NCBI GenBank assembly: GCA_018399995.1
Contig: JAGYMU010000006.1
Span: 1 to 51,927, forward strand
DNA length: 51,927 nucleotides
Reading direction: 5' to 3'
Origin: Halanaerobiales bacterium
Lineage (GTDB): Bacteria; Bacillota; Halanaerobiia; Halanaerobiales; M55B127
Shown: piece after piece, positions 20,010-29,499 of the stretch
How the letters are laid out: every line of letters starts with the position of its first letter
How positions within the stretch are numbered: the stretch's first letter is position 1
Notes under the pieces: model-generated
The model's input: only the letters and a program-made list of their open reading frames with translations
Database searches by the model: none
Told to the model about the DNA's origin: nothing
Made by a program: the position numbers and the translations under genes

Positions 20010-21188
20010 ATGAATAAATTAACGAAAGTAAAATCCGTCAAAAAAAATAATAAGTTGACTTATACCGGTTGGTTTCTAATATGTTTACTCTTTTCCTGGG
20101 GAAATACATCATTAGGCTTTATTTTTCTTATGATCCATTCCTTGATATATTTATATAAAAACAGGAAATCGCTCAAATTAAAAAAAATAATCGATAAAAA
20201 AATATGTCTTTTTTTAATTTTATTTATTATTTGGAGTTTGATTTCTACACTTTTTTCTTATGATAAAAAAATTGCTTTTAGTTCTTTAATAGTTTTTTCA
20301 ATATTATTAGTAGTTACAATTTTTGAAACACAAATTTTAATCACTCTAAAAAAATTTAATTATAAAGTATTATTACCAACTATGTCTATAGGAATTACCA
20401 TTTCTGTCCTTTATATTATTTACAATTACTTTAGCACAGATATTTCACGTGCTACTGGTATCTTTTCCGGTATCAATGATACAGGCACTTTATTAATGGT
20501 CTCTTTGATATTTGTCATTTCATCCTTTGAATTTTTAAAAAACAAATATAGATATTTAATGTTAGTACCTGGTATTTTAGGTTCTTTAGCAATATTATTG
20601 ACCCTTTCAAGAGGCTCGTTTATTGGACTTATAGCCGGTTTAATAACATACAGCTTAAGATCAAAAAAACATATAGTTATTTTTGTCATCATAATAATAT
20701 TGTTTTCTGCTGTGATTTATTCTAACCCGAAATTAAATAATAGATTTTTTGATTCAATAACAATAAGAGAAAATATGGATAGAATATATATTTGGCTTTC
20801 ATCAGTTGAAATGATTAAGGATTATCCCATTAAAGGTGTGGGTCCCGGCAATTTTCCCATAATCTATCCTCTATATAGGCACGATTATAATCAAAAAACT
20901 CATACCATGTCTTTTGCACATAATATATTCTTGAATATGGCTGTTGAAACAGGATTAATAGGTTTTATGTTATTTTCAGCTATAATAATTTCAATATTAA
21001 TTATGGGTATAAAAATATTTAATAAAAACGCATTAAGTAGAGGAATTGTAGCTGCCTTTATGTCTGTCTTAGTACATAATCAATTTGATTGTACTATTTT
21101 AAAATTTGAAATCGGAGTAGTCTTTTGGATATTAACAGGTATAATTATCGCTATTTACTCTTCAGATAAGAATCATAAAGTAACTTAG
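20010..21188 (+). CDS. O-antigen ligase family (Wzy_C) membrane protein
   Basis: This 392-residue polytopic protein (about 10-11 membrane helices) resembles the O-antigen ligase/polymerase superfamily. A large extracytoplasmic loop after TLSRGSFIGLIAG contains IWLSSVEMIKDYPIKGVGPGNF and the His-bearing THTMSFAHNIFLNMAVETGLIG, the signature region of Wzy_C. It would join or polymerise glycans on a lipid carrier or outer-membrane core. AAGGGG precedes the ATG. The 3' end overlaps the opposite-strand LpxB-related gene by 38 bases. WaaL-like ligase and Wzy-like polymerase cannot be told apart from sequence. Confidence 0.85.
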   Translation: MNKLTKVKSVKKNNKLTYTGWFLICLLFSWGNTSLGFIFLMIHSLIYLYKNRKSLKLKKIIDKKICLFLILFIIWSLISTLFSYDKKIAFSSLIVFSILLVVTIFETQILITLKKFNYKVLLPTMSIGITISVLYIIYNYFSTDISRATGIFSGINDTGTLLMVSLIFVISSFEFLKNKYRYLMLVPGILGSLAILLTLSRGSFIGLIAGLITYSLRSKKHIVIFVIIIILFSAVIYSNPKLNNRFFDSITIRENMDRIYIWLSSVEMIKDYPIKGVGPGNFPIIYPLYRHDYNQKTHTMSFAHNIFLNMAVETGLIGFMLFSAIIISILIMGIKIFNKNALSRGIVAAFMSVLVHNQFDCTILKFEIGVVFWILTGIIIAIYSSDKNHKVT

Positions 21189-22341
21189 AAACTTTTTTTA
21201 TAGCTCCTCTATCTCCCATCCTCTTTTTGCCGGCTTCACTTCTTTTTTGATATTCATTATCATCTTCTAATAGTTCAATTATAGAATATGCAACATTTTT
21301 AAAATTCCTCTCTACAAACTTCACACCTTCACCAAGCAATCTTTTCTGATCTGCTGCAAATTCATAATCAAACTGAGCACCTGTTCCGGGAAATATTATA
21401 ACCGGTTTACCCATTCCAGCAGCCTGTTCGTTAGCAGTACCAGCCATTCCCATAAATAATTTTGCCTGGTCTAATACATCACCAAAACCATTATAAATTA
21501 TATTGACATTACTATATCCATTTTTAGATTGCATTTTTAATCGTACATGCTCATTTGCTGATTTGATAACTTTCCAGTTTAATGTCAATAATTTTTTTCT
21601 AAATTTATTAACAGAAAAATTACCCGTAACAGCGGTTAAAAATTCATATTTAACCTTTTTTAATCTCTCTAATTTTTCTATAACATTGATAAAGTCCATC
21701 ATATTTTGATAAACTTCTTTCCTGCTGCCCGGTAAAATTCCAATTTTAATACTGTTTTTTTCTAAATTAAAGTCCAGCTTTTTAATATCAAAACAGTCCA
21801 TCATCAGATTTCCGAAAAAGTCTGCTTTAACTCCATGTTTAACTAAATCTTCTTTTGTTTTCTGATCCCTTGGTAAAACTATATCTGCATACTTTTTCAT
21901 TATCTGTTTCTCTACTGTATAATGGCTATTTATATATTCTGATTTGGCAGTAGGTAAAAAAATTATATTTCCACCTTTAAAAAAACCAGTTAATAAAAGA
22001 ATATAAACATCACCTACCACTACCGAAAGATCATATTTATTTTTACTCTTCTTTAGGGTTTTAATCTGCTTATATATACTGCTTAAAAGACCTGCCCTTA
22101 GATCTTTTAATAAATTAATAAAGCTATTACGAGCAAAACCACCACTGGGTAACTCGTTTTGAGGACCGATTATATCAACAGGTAAATTTTGAAAATGATC
22201 ACCCTTACCTACAATAGGTAAAGCCCCAATATTAATCTGCTCTTTTTTTGCTTTTTTTAATACTTCTTTAACTAAATTGGCCGCAATCAGATCTTCACCA
22301 TGGCCATTACTGACCATCAATATATTTTTTTGTTTTATCAT
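21151..22341 (-). CDS. LpxB-related glycosyltransferase (lipid-A-disaccharide synthase-related)
   Basis: This 396-residue GT-B-like protein resembles the lipid-A-disaccharide-synthase-related family, which is distinct from canonical LpxB. It begins ILMVSNGHGEDLIAANLVKEV, a nucleotide-sugar-transferase-like entry, has the middle strand IKIGILPGSRKEVYQN, and ends with FMGMAGTANEQAAGMGKPVIIFPG, the donor-binding segment. The substrate is unknown. It lies 5 bases after the msbA-like exporter, so the pair probably makes and moves one envelope lipid. AGGGATGAT precedes the ATG. The tail overlaps the converging O-antigen ligase gene. Confidence 0.82.
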   Translation of the reverse strand: MIKQKNILMVSNGHGEDLIAANLVKEVLKKAKKEQINIGALPIVGKGDHFQNLPVDIIGPQNELPSGGFARNSFINLLKDLRAGLLSSIYKQIKTLKKSKNKYDLSVVVGDVYILLLTGFFKGGNIIFLPTAKSEYINSHYTVEKQIMKKYADIVLPRDQKTKEDLVKHGVKADFFGNLMMDCFDIKKLDFNLEKNSIKIGILPGSRKEVYQNMMDFINVIEKLERLKKVKYEFLTAVTGNFSVNKFRKKLLTLNWKVIKSANEHVRLKMQSKNGYSNVNIIYNGFGDVLDQAKLFMGMAGTANEQAAGMGKPVIIFPGTGAQFDYEFAADQKRLLGEGVKFVERNFKNVAYSIIELLEDDNEYQKRSEAGKKRMGDRGAIKKVSKLLYDSYLKSK

Positions 22342-22346
22342 TTATA

Positions 22347-24071
22347 TCATCCCTGTTTGAATTGAGATTTATAAAGATTATAGTAATAACCTTTTTTGTC
22401 ATACAATGCTTTATGTTTGCCTTTCTCTACTATACTACCGTTTTCTAATACTATTATCTTATCTGCATTGATAACAGTAGATAAGCGGTGGGCAATTATG
22501 AAGGTCGTCCTGTCCTTCATAAGCCTTTCCAGGGCCTCCTGAATCAAAGCTTCTGATTGCAAATCTAATGATGAAGTGGCTTCATCTAAAATTAATATTT
22601 TATGGTCTGTAAGCAGGGTTCTGGCGATTGAAATCCTCTGCTTTTGCCCGCCTGAAAGAGATACTCCTCTTTCACCTACTTCTGTTTGATAGCCCCTATC
22701 AAAGTCCATTATGAACTGATGTGCGTTGGCCCTGCGAGCCGCCACTTCGATTTCCTTAATTGATTTTTGTTCAGCTCCATAAGCAATATTTTCAGCTATT
22801 GTTCCCTTAAATAAAACCGTTTCCTGGGGAACAATGCCAATCTGTTTCCTCAAAGAATTTATCTTTACATCTTTTATATTAACTCCATCAATTAAGATTT
22901 CCCCTTGATCTGCATCATAAAACCTGGGTAGAAGATTAACTAAAGTAGTTTTGCCTGCTCCACTATGGCCGACCAGCGCAACCATTTCATCAGGTCTTAC
23001 AGTTAAATCTATATCTTTTAAGACCTTTTCACTCTCCTTATAACTGAAGCTGACTTTTTTGAAGTCAACCCGCCCCTGAATTGTGTCCATTTCAACTGCA
23101 TTTTCTTTTTCTTCTACCTTTTCTTCCACATTTAACAGCCTAAAAATCCTTTCTGAAGCCCCCACAGCTTTCTGCATCAAGTTATAGCTTTTACTTAAAA
23201 TATTAATGGGACTGACTAAAAGACCTATATATCCTATGAAGGTGATTAGCTCTCCTGTAGTCATCTCTCCTCTTAGTACCTTATGACCACCGTACCAAAG
23301 AAAAGCCGCTGCTCCGAAAGCAATAATTATTTCAACTACAGGTGTGATGGTCGCTTCCACCTGTACCCCTTTTAAATTTTCTTCTAGAGTCTTATCATTT
23401 GCTCGGTTAAATTTCTTAATCTCCTTATCTTCATTATTAAAGGCTTTGACAATTCTAACTGCTGAGAGGGTTTCCTGTAATATATTAGTAACATTGCTCA
23501 TTTCATTTTGTATCCTGGTACTTATAGATCTCATTTTAAAACCAAATTTACTGATCGCTACCGAAACCAGTGGGATAATCAAAAATGAAACCAGAGCTAA
23601 TTTCCAATCAATATATATTAAAAAACCAACAATTCCAATAACCATAATGGGCTGTAAAACGATATTTGATAACCCTGTTGTTAGACTTGTTTGAATAACA
23701 TTTACATCATTTGTTATACGGGACATCAAATCACCGGTTCTTTGCCTTTCAAAAAAACTTAAAGATAACTTCTGCAAGTGCTGATAGAGGTCATTCCTTA
23801 AATCAACTATCACATGCTGACTTAATCCTGATATTAAATATTTCTGTGCATAATTAAATATGCCTTTAAGGAGATAGAGCAAAATAGCTCCTGCCGCAAT
23901 ATAATTTAAAATAATCGGATTACCAGCAATTAACACGTCATCTATTAAGAATTTAAATAACCAGGGGATTAATAAGCCGGTTATACCCACCAATATTAGA
24001 CAAATCAGACCAGCAATTAAATTAGCGGTATACGGCTTCATATATTTAAAAATTTTTTTGTAGTCTTTCAA
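22347..24071 (-). CDS. msbA: MsbA-like ABC exporter (half-transporter)
   Basis: The protein has a six-helix membrane domain (about residues 15-310) fused to an ATPase. Walker A is GHSGAGKTTL, the Q-loop is IGIVPQETVLF, the signature is LSGGQKQRI, Walker B is ILILDEATS, and the switch His is in IIAHRLST. MsbA-type exporters flip lipid A or other glycolipids. The neighbouring LpxB-related gene supports a lipid substrate, but a drug exporter role is possible. I chose the TTG at 24071 (MKDYKKIFKYMK), which follows GGAGG by 8 bases; the longer frame begins within that site. Confidence 0.88.
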   Translation of the reverse strand: MKDYKKIFKYMKPYTANLIAGLICLILVGITGLLIPWLFKFLIDDVLIAGNPIILNYIAAGAILLYLLKGIFNYAQKYLISGLSQHVIVDLRNDLYQHLQKLSLSFFERQRTGDLMSRITNDVNVIQTSLTTGLSNIVLQPIMVIGIVGFLIYIDWKLALVSFLIIPLVSVAISKFGFKMRSISTRIQNEMSNVTNILQETLSAVRIVKAFNNEDKEIKKFNRANDKTLEENLKGVQVEATITPVVEIIIAFGAAAFLWYGGHKVLRGEMTTGELITFIGYIGLLVSPINILSKSYNLMQKAVGASERIFRLLNVEEKVEEKENAVEMDTIQGRVDFKKVSFSYKESEKVLKDIDLTVRPDEMVALVGHSGAGKTTLVNLLPRFYDADQGEILIDGVNIKDVKINSLRKQIGIVPQETVLFKGTIAENIAYGAEQKSIKEIEVAARRANAHQFIMDFDRGYQTEVGERGVSLSGGQKQRISIARTLLTDHKILILDEATSSLDLQSEALIQEALERLMKDRTTFIIAHRLSTVINADKIIVLENGSIVEKGKHKALYDKKGYYYNLYKSQFKQG

Positions 24072-24091
24072 TTTAAATACCTCCAAAAGAT

Positions 24092-24120
24092 ATTATACAA
24101 TATATAAGGTACAACCTCAA
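24092..24120 (-). promoter_or_regulatory. Sigma-A type promoter for msbA-lpxB-related operon
   Basis: On the minus strand TTGAGG (24115-24120) and TATAAT (24092-24097) are 17 bases apart. Transcription would start close to the ribosome binding site, giving a very short leader. Confidence 0.65.
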
Positions 24121-24127
24121 TCCAATA

Positions 24128-24156
24128 TTGAATTTGAAAGTTTATTGCTATATAAT
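24128..24156 (+). promoter_or_regulatory. Sigma-A type promoter for the GT2 gene
   Basis: TTGAAT (24128-24133) and TATAAT (24151-24156) are exactly 17 bases apart, divergent from the msbA promoter and only 7 bases from its -35. Confidence 0.7.
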
Positions 24157-24193
24157 AAATTAAACATATACACAAAAACTGGAGTGTTAATAA

Positions 24194-25102
24194 ATGGCCG
24201 ATAATATAAAAGTAAGCGTTATTATTCCAACTAAAAACAGAAAAAAAATACTTCGAAAATCCCTTCAAGCTTTAAATAACCAAAGTTATGATTACAATAA
24301 ATTCGAAATCATAATCATTGATGATGGATCAAGTGAAGATAATAAAACAATGATAAGAAAAATAAATTTAAAACCTGAAGTTAACTACATATACCAGAAA
24401 AACACCGGACCGGCTCAAGCCAGAAATAGGGGTATAAAATTAGCCAGAGGTGAGTATATTGTTTTTATTGACGATGACATAATAGTAAATAGAAACTTCC
24501 TTAAAAGCCACATGAAAAATCATAAAAGTAATGACAATGTTATAGTTCATGGCCCTGTCATCTATACTAATGATTTAGAAAACCCTCGAAATACCGAAAA
24601 AAAAATAAGTGACTTTTCCAACGCCTACTTCGCAACTGGCAATGCATCAATTAAAAAAGATCATCTCAAAAAAGCCGGACTTTTTGATAGTAGATTTAAT
24701 GAATATGGATGGGAAGATCTGGAATTAGGGACAAGATTGAAAAAACTTAATCTAAAACCCGTTCAAGAAAAAGAGGCGCGGGGATATCATCTTAAACATG
24801 AATTTTCCACTCAGGATATACCAAATATAAAAAACAGAGAACGGCAGAGAGGCAGAATGGCAGTCCTTTACCATGATATTAATTCTTCTTTTGCAGTCAA
24901 GGCCTCTACCCTATATTGGAAACCATTTATGGTCATATTAGAAATATTGACCATCGGTAAATGGCCTCAAAAAAAAGCAGTCAATAGATTAATTACCTAT
25001 CTACATGAAAAAAATCTAAATTCTTTGAGAAATTTCTTTTTGTATTTTGTCAGACTAGATTCCTATCTGCTAGGATTAAAAGAAGGATATAAAAATAGTT
25101 AA
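24194..25102 (+). CDS. Family 2 glycosyltransferase
   Basis: This 302-residue GT-A glycosyltransferase begins VSVIIPTKNRKKILRKSLQAL. It has the IIIIDDGSSED donor-site Asp, GPAQARNRGIKLARGEYIVFIDDD with the metal-binding acid cluster, and FNEYGWEDLELGTRLKK, where the ED pair is the usual catalytic-base region. It is cytoplasmic with a basic C-terminus that may touch the membrane. It is probably part of exopolysaccharide or surface glycan assembly with the surrounding envelope genes. GGAG precedes the ATG by 9 bases. Donor and acceptor are unknown. Confidence 0.9.
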   Translation: MADNIKVSVIIPTKNRKKILRKSLQALNNQSYDYNKFEIIIIDDGSSEDNKTMIRKINLKPEVNYIYQKNTGPAQARNRGIKLARGEYIVFIDDDIIVNRNFLKSHMKNHKSNDNVIVHGPVIYTNDLENPRNTEKKISDFSNAYFATGNASIKKDHLKKAGLFDSRFNEYGWEDLELGTRLKKLNLKPVQEKEARGYHLKHEFSTQDIPNIKNRERQRGRMAVLYHDINSSFAVKASTLYWKPFMVILEILTIGKWPQKKAVNRLITYLHEKNLNSLRNFFLYFVRLDSYLLGLKEGYKNS

Positions 25103-25344
25103 TAGATATATTTAATAGTCATCCACTCTTATATTTTTTCATTGCAATTTTTTAATATTAATGTGGATAAAGAAAACTACAAACTAAATAGAACAAAACC
25201 CTATACTGCTTTTGGGATAAAACTTTATATTCACTTTTTTCACCTGCCTGTTTTATAATTAATCATTAATCAAAGTATACTATTTTTTGAACTTTCCTCT
25301 ATATTTTTATGTCTCTCTTATTTAAATTGTTTCTTGCAATTTAA

Positions 25345-26568
25345 TTATTCTCCTTTTTTTAGATTAAGATCCTGCAGAATATCATTAATGATATGATCGG
25401 CGGCTCCCTTTTCTAATCTGAGGTTCTGCAGTCGTTTCTTCATTACCTCTATACCCTCACCATTTAAGAGATCAAGGATTTTCGCCGTTAGGTCTTGATT
25501 GTCAATCAAACCTCTCATTTCCGGTACTATTTCTTCTTCATAAAACAGGTTGATTGAAGAAATATACTTCCTATTACGAGACATCTTTGGTATAATAATC
25601 CTCTTTAAAAATTTACCCAATAGGGGAATCTCCCCTATTAAACCGATTAAACCTGGTAGAGGAATTAACTCCGGCTTATTCAAAGGCAGGATAACCAGCA
25701 TAGGAGTTTCTAATACAGCTAATTCTAAATTATTGGTACCAGGAATGGTTAAAGTAAAATCAGATTCTCTCATGATGCTGTAAGATACTTCATCATAGAT
25801 TTCAATTTCAAAGTCATCAATGCTTAAGCGATTTTCTTCTTTTTTATATGCTGTATCAGCTTTTATCCTCTTATCTCTTAAACTCTGCTTTATTTCCTTC
25901 TCATCGATAAAAGGGGATTTTGTTAAAATAAATCTGTATTTACTCTTCTTTTGTTTAATTTCAATAGCGGTGTTTAAAAATAGAGGCAGAGTGTATTCAA
26001 ACTCCCGCGGTCTGCTGCCCGGCATTAAGTTTATTATTATTTGATCATCCTTTTTATTTAATTTAGCCTTGGCTTGTTTGTCGGTTAAAACCGGTTGGAT
26101 TGAATCAATAATCAGATTTCCCACAACCTTCAATTTGGCAGGATCAACACCTTTTTTTAACAACTTCTGATATATTTTTTGGTCCGATACATAGAATTTT
26201 TTTATGCTTTTAATAAATCCATAATCTCGTTCTGTATAAGAATAAACAGGATAATTTAATCTCTTAGCCAAAAAAACCGCATGCATAAGATCACCGCCTA
26301 AAAAAAGGACAAATCCTTTTTTAGCTGTTTTGAAATTGCTGGGCCTTATATTAAAAAGAATAAACTTTAGATAATCCTTACTGTTATATACTTCCTCAAC
26401 TCCTTTTAATCCCAATAATACTTTAGCTTCCTTTCCACTGGAAAAAACGCAGGGTGGAATAAATACATATATATTTATTTTAATATTCTTTTCATTTAAT
26501 TTTTTTATCACAGGCCTAACCCAGGCAGATACCTCACCAGGACTATTTGTAGTTAATACAACATTCAT
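25345..26568 (-). CDS. Second LpxB-like glycosyltransferase
   Basis: This protein of about 407 residues has an LpxB-type layout. The N-terminus NVVLTTNSPGEVSAWVRPVIKKL replaces the usual SGExSGD entry with NSPGEVS. VLFLGGDLMHAVFLAKRL follows, then the donor half begins IIINLMPGSRPREFEYTLP, and SDFTLTIPGTNNLELAVLETPMLVILP matches the LpxB TxSGTxxLE segment. It is divergent from the 21151-22341 protein, so the window holds two paralogous or analogous transferases. I chose the ATG at 26568; a GTG at 26571 is equally well spaced from AAAGGA. It lies 38 bases after the histidine phosphatase. Confidence 0.78.
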   Translation of the reverse strand: MNVVLTTNSPGEVSAWVRPVIKKLNEKNIKINIYVFIPPCVFSSGKEAKVLLGLKGVEEVYNSKDYLKFILFNIRPSNFKTAKKGFVLFLGGDLMHAVFLAKRLNYPVYSYTERDYGFIKSIKKFYVSDQKIYQKLLKKGVDPAKLKVVGNLIIDSIQPVLTDKQAKAKLNKKDDQIIINLMPGSRPREFEYTLPLFLNTAIEIKQKKSKYRFILTKSPFIDEKEIKQSLRDKRIKADTAYKKEENRLSIDDFEIEIYDEVSYSIMRESDFTLTIPGTNNLELAVLETPMLVILPLNKPELIPLPGLIGLIGEIPLLGKFLKRIIIPKMSRNRKYISSINLFYEEEIVPEMRGLIDNQDLTAKILDLLNGEGIEVMKKRLQNLRLEKGAADHIINDILQDLNLKKGE

Positions 26569-26606
26569 CACAAGAATCATCCTTTATAATGGTTTCTTGA
26601 ATAAGC

Positions 26607-27221
26607 TCAAATCTGTTTTAAGTGATGGGTGCTATTTAATAATTTTACAACGGGGTACTGATCATAGAATTTAACTCTTGATATAGAAACATTATCCACT
26701 TCTATGCTGAACATACGGTTTAGAGGTAATTCGAGCAGATATGCAATAATAATTCTTACTATTCCACCATGAGTGGCTATTAATACTTTTTTATCTCGAT
26801 TCTCTTTTATAATTTGATCTATAGCCTCTCCAACTCTTTCTTCTACTTCCTGAATATGTTCACCTTCAGGGGGTTTACAGCAGGTTGGGTCCTTTGCCCA
26901 CTTATGAGCTAATTTAGGATAACTTTCTTCTATCTCAGCAAAAGTTAGACCTTCCCACTGACCAAAATCTATTTCCATCAAATCTGCAATCGTAATGAGG
27001 TCTTTATTTTGATAATCAGCTATGTCTTTAACAGTATGATAAGCTCTTTTTAAAGTGCTGCTGTAGATTGTGTCAAATTTTTCATCTTTAAGAAAATTAT
27101 ATAGTTCTTGGGCCTGTTCCTCACCTTTTTTATTTAATTCAATATCAACAGCACCCTGATATTTAGAATCTTTATTCCACTGGGTTTCTCCATGTCTAAC
27201 TAAAACTAAATTAGTTACCAT
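26607..27221 (-). CDS. Histidine phosphatase family protein (CobC/phosphoglycerate-mutase-like)
   Basis: This 204-residue branch-1 histidine phosphatase has LVRHGETQWN (nucleophile His10 in RHGE), the catalytic Glu region DFGQWEGLTFAEI, and the second His in IATHGGIVRIII. The length and the GxxEGLTxxEI segment resemble alpha-ribazole phosphatase (CobC), and the B12 salvage operon ends 214 bases upstream. A terminator lies between, so the link to B12 is suggestive only. A general phosphatase is the alternative. AGAAGGTG precedes the ATG. Confidence 0.85.
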   Translation of the reverse strand: MVTNLVLVRHGETQWNKDSKYQGAVDIELNKKGEEQAQELYNFLKDEKFDTIYSSTLKRAYHTVKDIADYQNKDLITIADLMEIDFGQWEGLTFAEIEESYPKLAHKWAKDPTCCKPPEGEHIQEVEERVGEAIDQIIKENRDKKVLIATHGGIVRIIIAYLLELPLNRMFSIEVDNVSISRVKFYDQYPVVKLLNSTHHLKQI

Positions 27222-27363
27222 TTTAACACCTTCTTATTTTTCATTTTCTTTTTCTATTATAATTGAAAAAGAAGACTATATCAATTCTAATATATTTTTA
27301 TATTATAATTTTTTATCTAAATGATGTGCTTAAATAGTCTGATTTCCTCATATTATATAACTA

Positions 27364-27389
27364 AAACCCCTACTATATTAAGTAGAGGC
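27364..27389 (-). terminator. Terminator-like hairpin after the B12 operon
   Basis: On the minus strand CCTCTACT/AGTAGGGG forms an 8-base stem with one mismatch and a 6-base loop, followed by TTTTAGTT. It lies about 45 bases after the btuF stop. Confidence 0.6.
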
Positions 27390-27434
27390 TCAGATTTTAT
27401 ATTTATTATCAAATAATAATAGAAGATAATATAA

Positions 27435-28379
27435 TTAATTTACAATCTCATCAACTTGTTCACTAAGTTCTGGGAAAACAGCCTTGGTAACAAGCTCCAA
27501 ACCAGTAATTAACCTGGGAGAAGCCCTATTTAATATGTTTGCGTCAATTATATAAATTCTATCATTTTGGATTGCTGATATAGGTTGAAACCTCTCTCTG
27601 CTCTTGACTGCTTCCACCGATACCTGCATCTGTGCACTATGTGGAGTTGATATATATACCTCAGGATCTTCCATTAACAATTTTTCCAGGCTGTACTGTG
27701 GCCACTGCCCTTCTGCCAATCTGCCGATGTTTGTTCCACCAGCCATTTGAATTAGATCATCTACAAAGTTGTTCTTGCCGGCTGTAAATAGAGGATCATT
27801 CCAAAGTTCATAAAATACTTTAGGCTTTTCATTGGTCTTTAGATGTTCTTCGACTAGATTTTTAATTAAATCTATCTTATTTTTCATATCAATAGCTATT
27901 TGATCGGCTTTTTCTTGGTTTCCGGTTAATAAACCGATTTTTTGAATATTTTCAATAGCTATCTCTACACTGTCTGAACTGAACCCGGCCACCTTAATAT
28001 TTAATTCTTTTAACCTTTCTACGGTTTCAATTTTATTTACAGAAGCAGCAATTACTAAATCCGGTTCCATGGTTATAATTTTTTCAATATTAGGTTCTGT
28101 AATAGTGCCTATCTTTTCAACCTTGGTTGCTTTTTCTGGGTAATCGGCAAATGTAGTTACTCCTATAACATTATCACCTGCTCCCACGGCAAATAAAATC
28201 TCTGTTGTATTAGGTGACAATGAGATTATCTTTTCCGGTTTTTCTTCCATAACTATCTTTTCATCCAGATCATCTAATAGTGCAAGAGGATACTTTTGAG
28301 CAGCCACACCTCCGCTGGTAATTAATATACTGATAATTAATAATGAAATGATAAAAGTAATATTCTTTTTAGAAATCAT
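27435..28379 (-). CDS. btuF: BtuF-like corrinoid ABC transporter substrate-binding protein
   Basis: This 314-residue class III periplasmic binding protein has a hydrophobic signal segment (residues 7-27) without a lipobox Cys, so it is secreted or anchored rather than lipidated. KPEKIISLSPNTTEILFAVGAGDNVIGVT is the BtuF-type opening, and the C-terminal half contains FYELWNDPLFTAGKNNFVDDLIQMAGG. Its position at the end of a cobalamin-riboswitch operon supports corrinoid binding; an iron-siderophore ligand is less likely. The permease and ATPase partners (btuC, btuD) are not in the window. GAGGAGG precedes the ATG. Confidence 0.85.
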   Translation of the reverse strand: MISKKNITFIISLLIISILITSGGVAAQKYPLALLDDLDEKIVMEEKPEKIISLSPNTTEILFAVGAGDNVIGVTTFADYPEKATKVEKIGTITEPNIEKIITMEPDLVIAASVNKIETVERLKELNIKVAGFSSDSVEIAIENIQKIGLLTGNQEKADQIAIDMKNKIDLIKNLVEEHLKTNEKPKVFYELWNDPLFTAGKNNFVDDLIQMAGGTNIGRLAEGQWPQYSLEKLLMEDPEVYISTPHSAQMQVSVEAVKSRERFQPISAIQNDRIYIIDANILNRASPRLITGLELVTKAVFPELSEQVDEIVN

Positions 28380-28400
28380 TTTATTCCTCCTCTTATTTTT

Positions 28401-29486
28401 TTATGTCATATTTTTTAAAAATCTATCCAACTGTTCTAAAAGTTTTAAATTGTGCTCTCTCTTTTTTACTGCTATCCTGATAAAATTATTGCCTAACCCA
28501 CGATAATTACTACAATCTCTAATTAGAATTGCTTGTTTAGCTAACTCATCACAAAGATGTGGAGCCGTTATATTTAAATCAGATATATCAATAAAGATAT
28601 AGTTTGCATTAGGATAATACACATCAATATCCTCATATTTTTTAAGAGAATTATATAAAAACTTCTTTTCTTTATTTACAGATATCTTAGTATCCTCGAT
28701 ATACTGCCTTTGTTTTAAAAGTAATTCTCCGGCTCTCTGGGCCATGATATTTACATTCCAGGGGTCTTTGTGATCATGCATCTTATTTATTATGTTCTTC
28801 TGACCGATACCGAATCCTAATCTCAAACCTGGAATGGCAAAAATTTTTGTGAGAGACCTGAGAACAAAGAGGTTATCATATTCTTTAACCAAAGTTACTG
28901 ACGAAATATCCCTGTCCATAAAGTCAACAAAGGCTTCATCAATTATAGTATAGATACCTCTTTTTTTATTATATTGTAAGATATTAAAAATAGTTTCTCT
29001 ATCAATAAAATTTCCAGTTGGATTATTGGGATTACATAGGATACAAAGATCAATATCTTGACTAATATCTCCTTTTAATTTCTCAACATCTATTCTAAAT
29101 TTGTTACTTTTATTTAAATAATGATATTTGATATCACTACCCTTTGAATTTAGGGCTTTTTCATATTCAGAAAAAGTAGGAGCAAGTATAAGACTATAAT
29201 TAGGTTCTAATACTGAAATAAGCAGATAAATTAATTCGACTGCTCCATTACCTAGTATATAATTATTTGCAGCAAAGCCATATTTTTGCGCTAATCTAGA
29301 TCTTAAATGTTCGGAGTCAGGTTGGGGATATTTTTCTATCAAGTTAAGTTCATTTTGTAATTTTTGATAGAGTTGTGGTGGAGGACCTAAAAAATTTATA
29401 TTAGCACTAAAATCTATTATGTCTTCTCGGCATAGATTATATTTTTTAACTGCCCCTTCTATATCACCTCCGTGCTGTTTATCCAT
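28401..29486 (-). CDS. cobD: Threonine-phosphate decarboxylase (CobD)
   Basis: This fold-type I PLP enzyme makes (R)-1-amino-2-propanol phosphate from threonine phosphate for the cobalamin side chain. The N-terminus MDKQHGGDIEGAVKKY is typical of CobD. PLP-binding features are LCNPNNPTGNFI, the Asp in IIDEAFVDF, and the Schiff-base Lys in RSLTKIFAIPGLRLG. The ATG at 29486 is chosen because AAGGGGG precedes it by 8 bases; the open frame extends 12 codons further upstream. It follows pduX by 13 bases. Histidinol-phosphate aminotransferase is the nearest alternative, excluded by context. Confidence 0.9.
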   Translation of the reverse strand: MDKQHGGDIEGAVKKYNLCREDIIDFSANINFLGPPPQLYQKLQNELNLIEKYPQPDSEHLRSRLAQKYGFAANNYILGNGAVELIYLLISVLEPNYSLILAPTFSEYEKALNSKGSDIKYHYLNKSNKFRIDVEKLKGDISQDIDLCILCNPNNPTGNFIDRETIFNILQYNKKRGIYTIIDEAFVDFMDRDISSVTLVKEYDNLFVLRSLTKIFAIPGLRLGFGIGQKNIINKMHDHKDPWNVNIMAQRAGELLLKQRQYIEDTKISVNKEKKFLYNSLKKYEDIDVYYPNANYIFIDISDLNITAPHLCDELAKQAILIRDCSNYRGLGNNFIRIAVKKREHNLKLLEQLDRFLKNMT

Positions 29487-29499
29487 TACATTAACCCCC

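Noticed and set aside
23344-23694. Plus-strand open frame of 116 codons opposite the MsbA-like gene
   Set aside because: It lies wholly inside a conserved ABC exporter, and its sequence is only the reverse reading of the membrane domain.
26607-27221. Histidine phosphatase named firmly as CobC
   Set aside because: A terminator-like hairpin and 213 bases separate it from the B12 operon, and it pairs with an LpxB-like gene, so the specific name is not supported.
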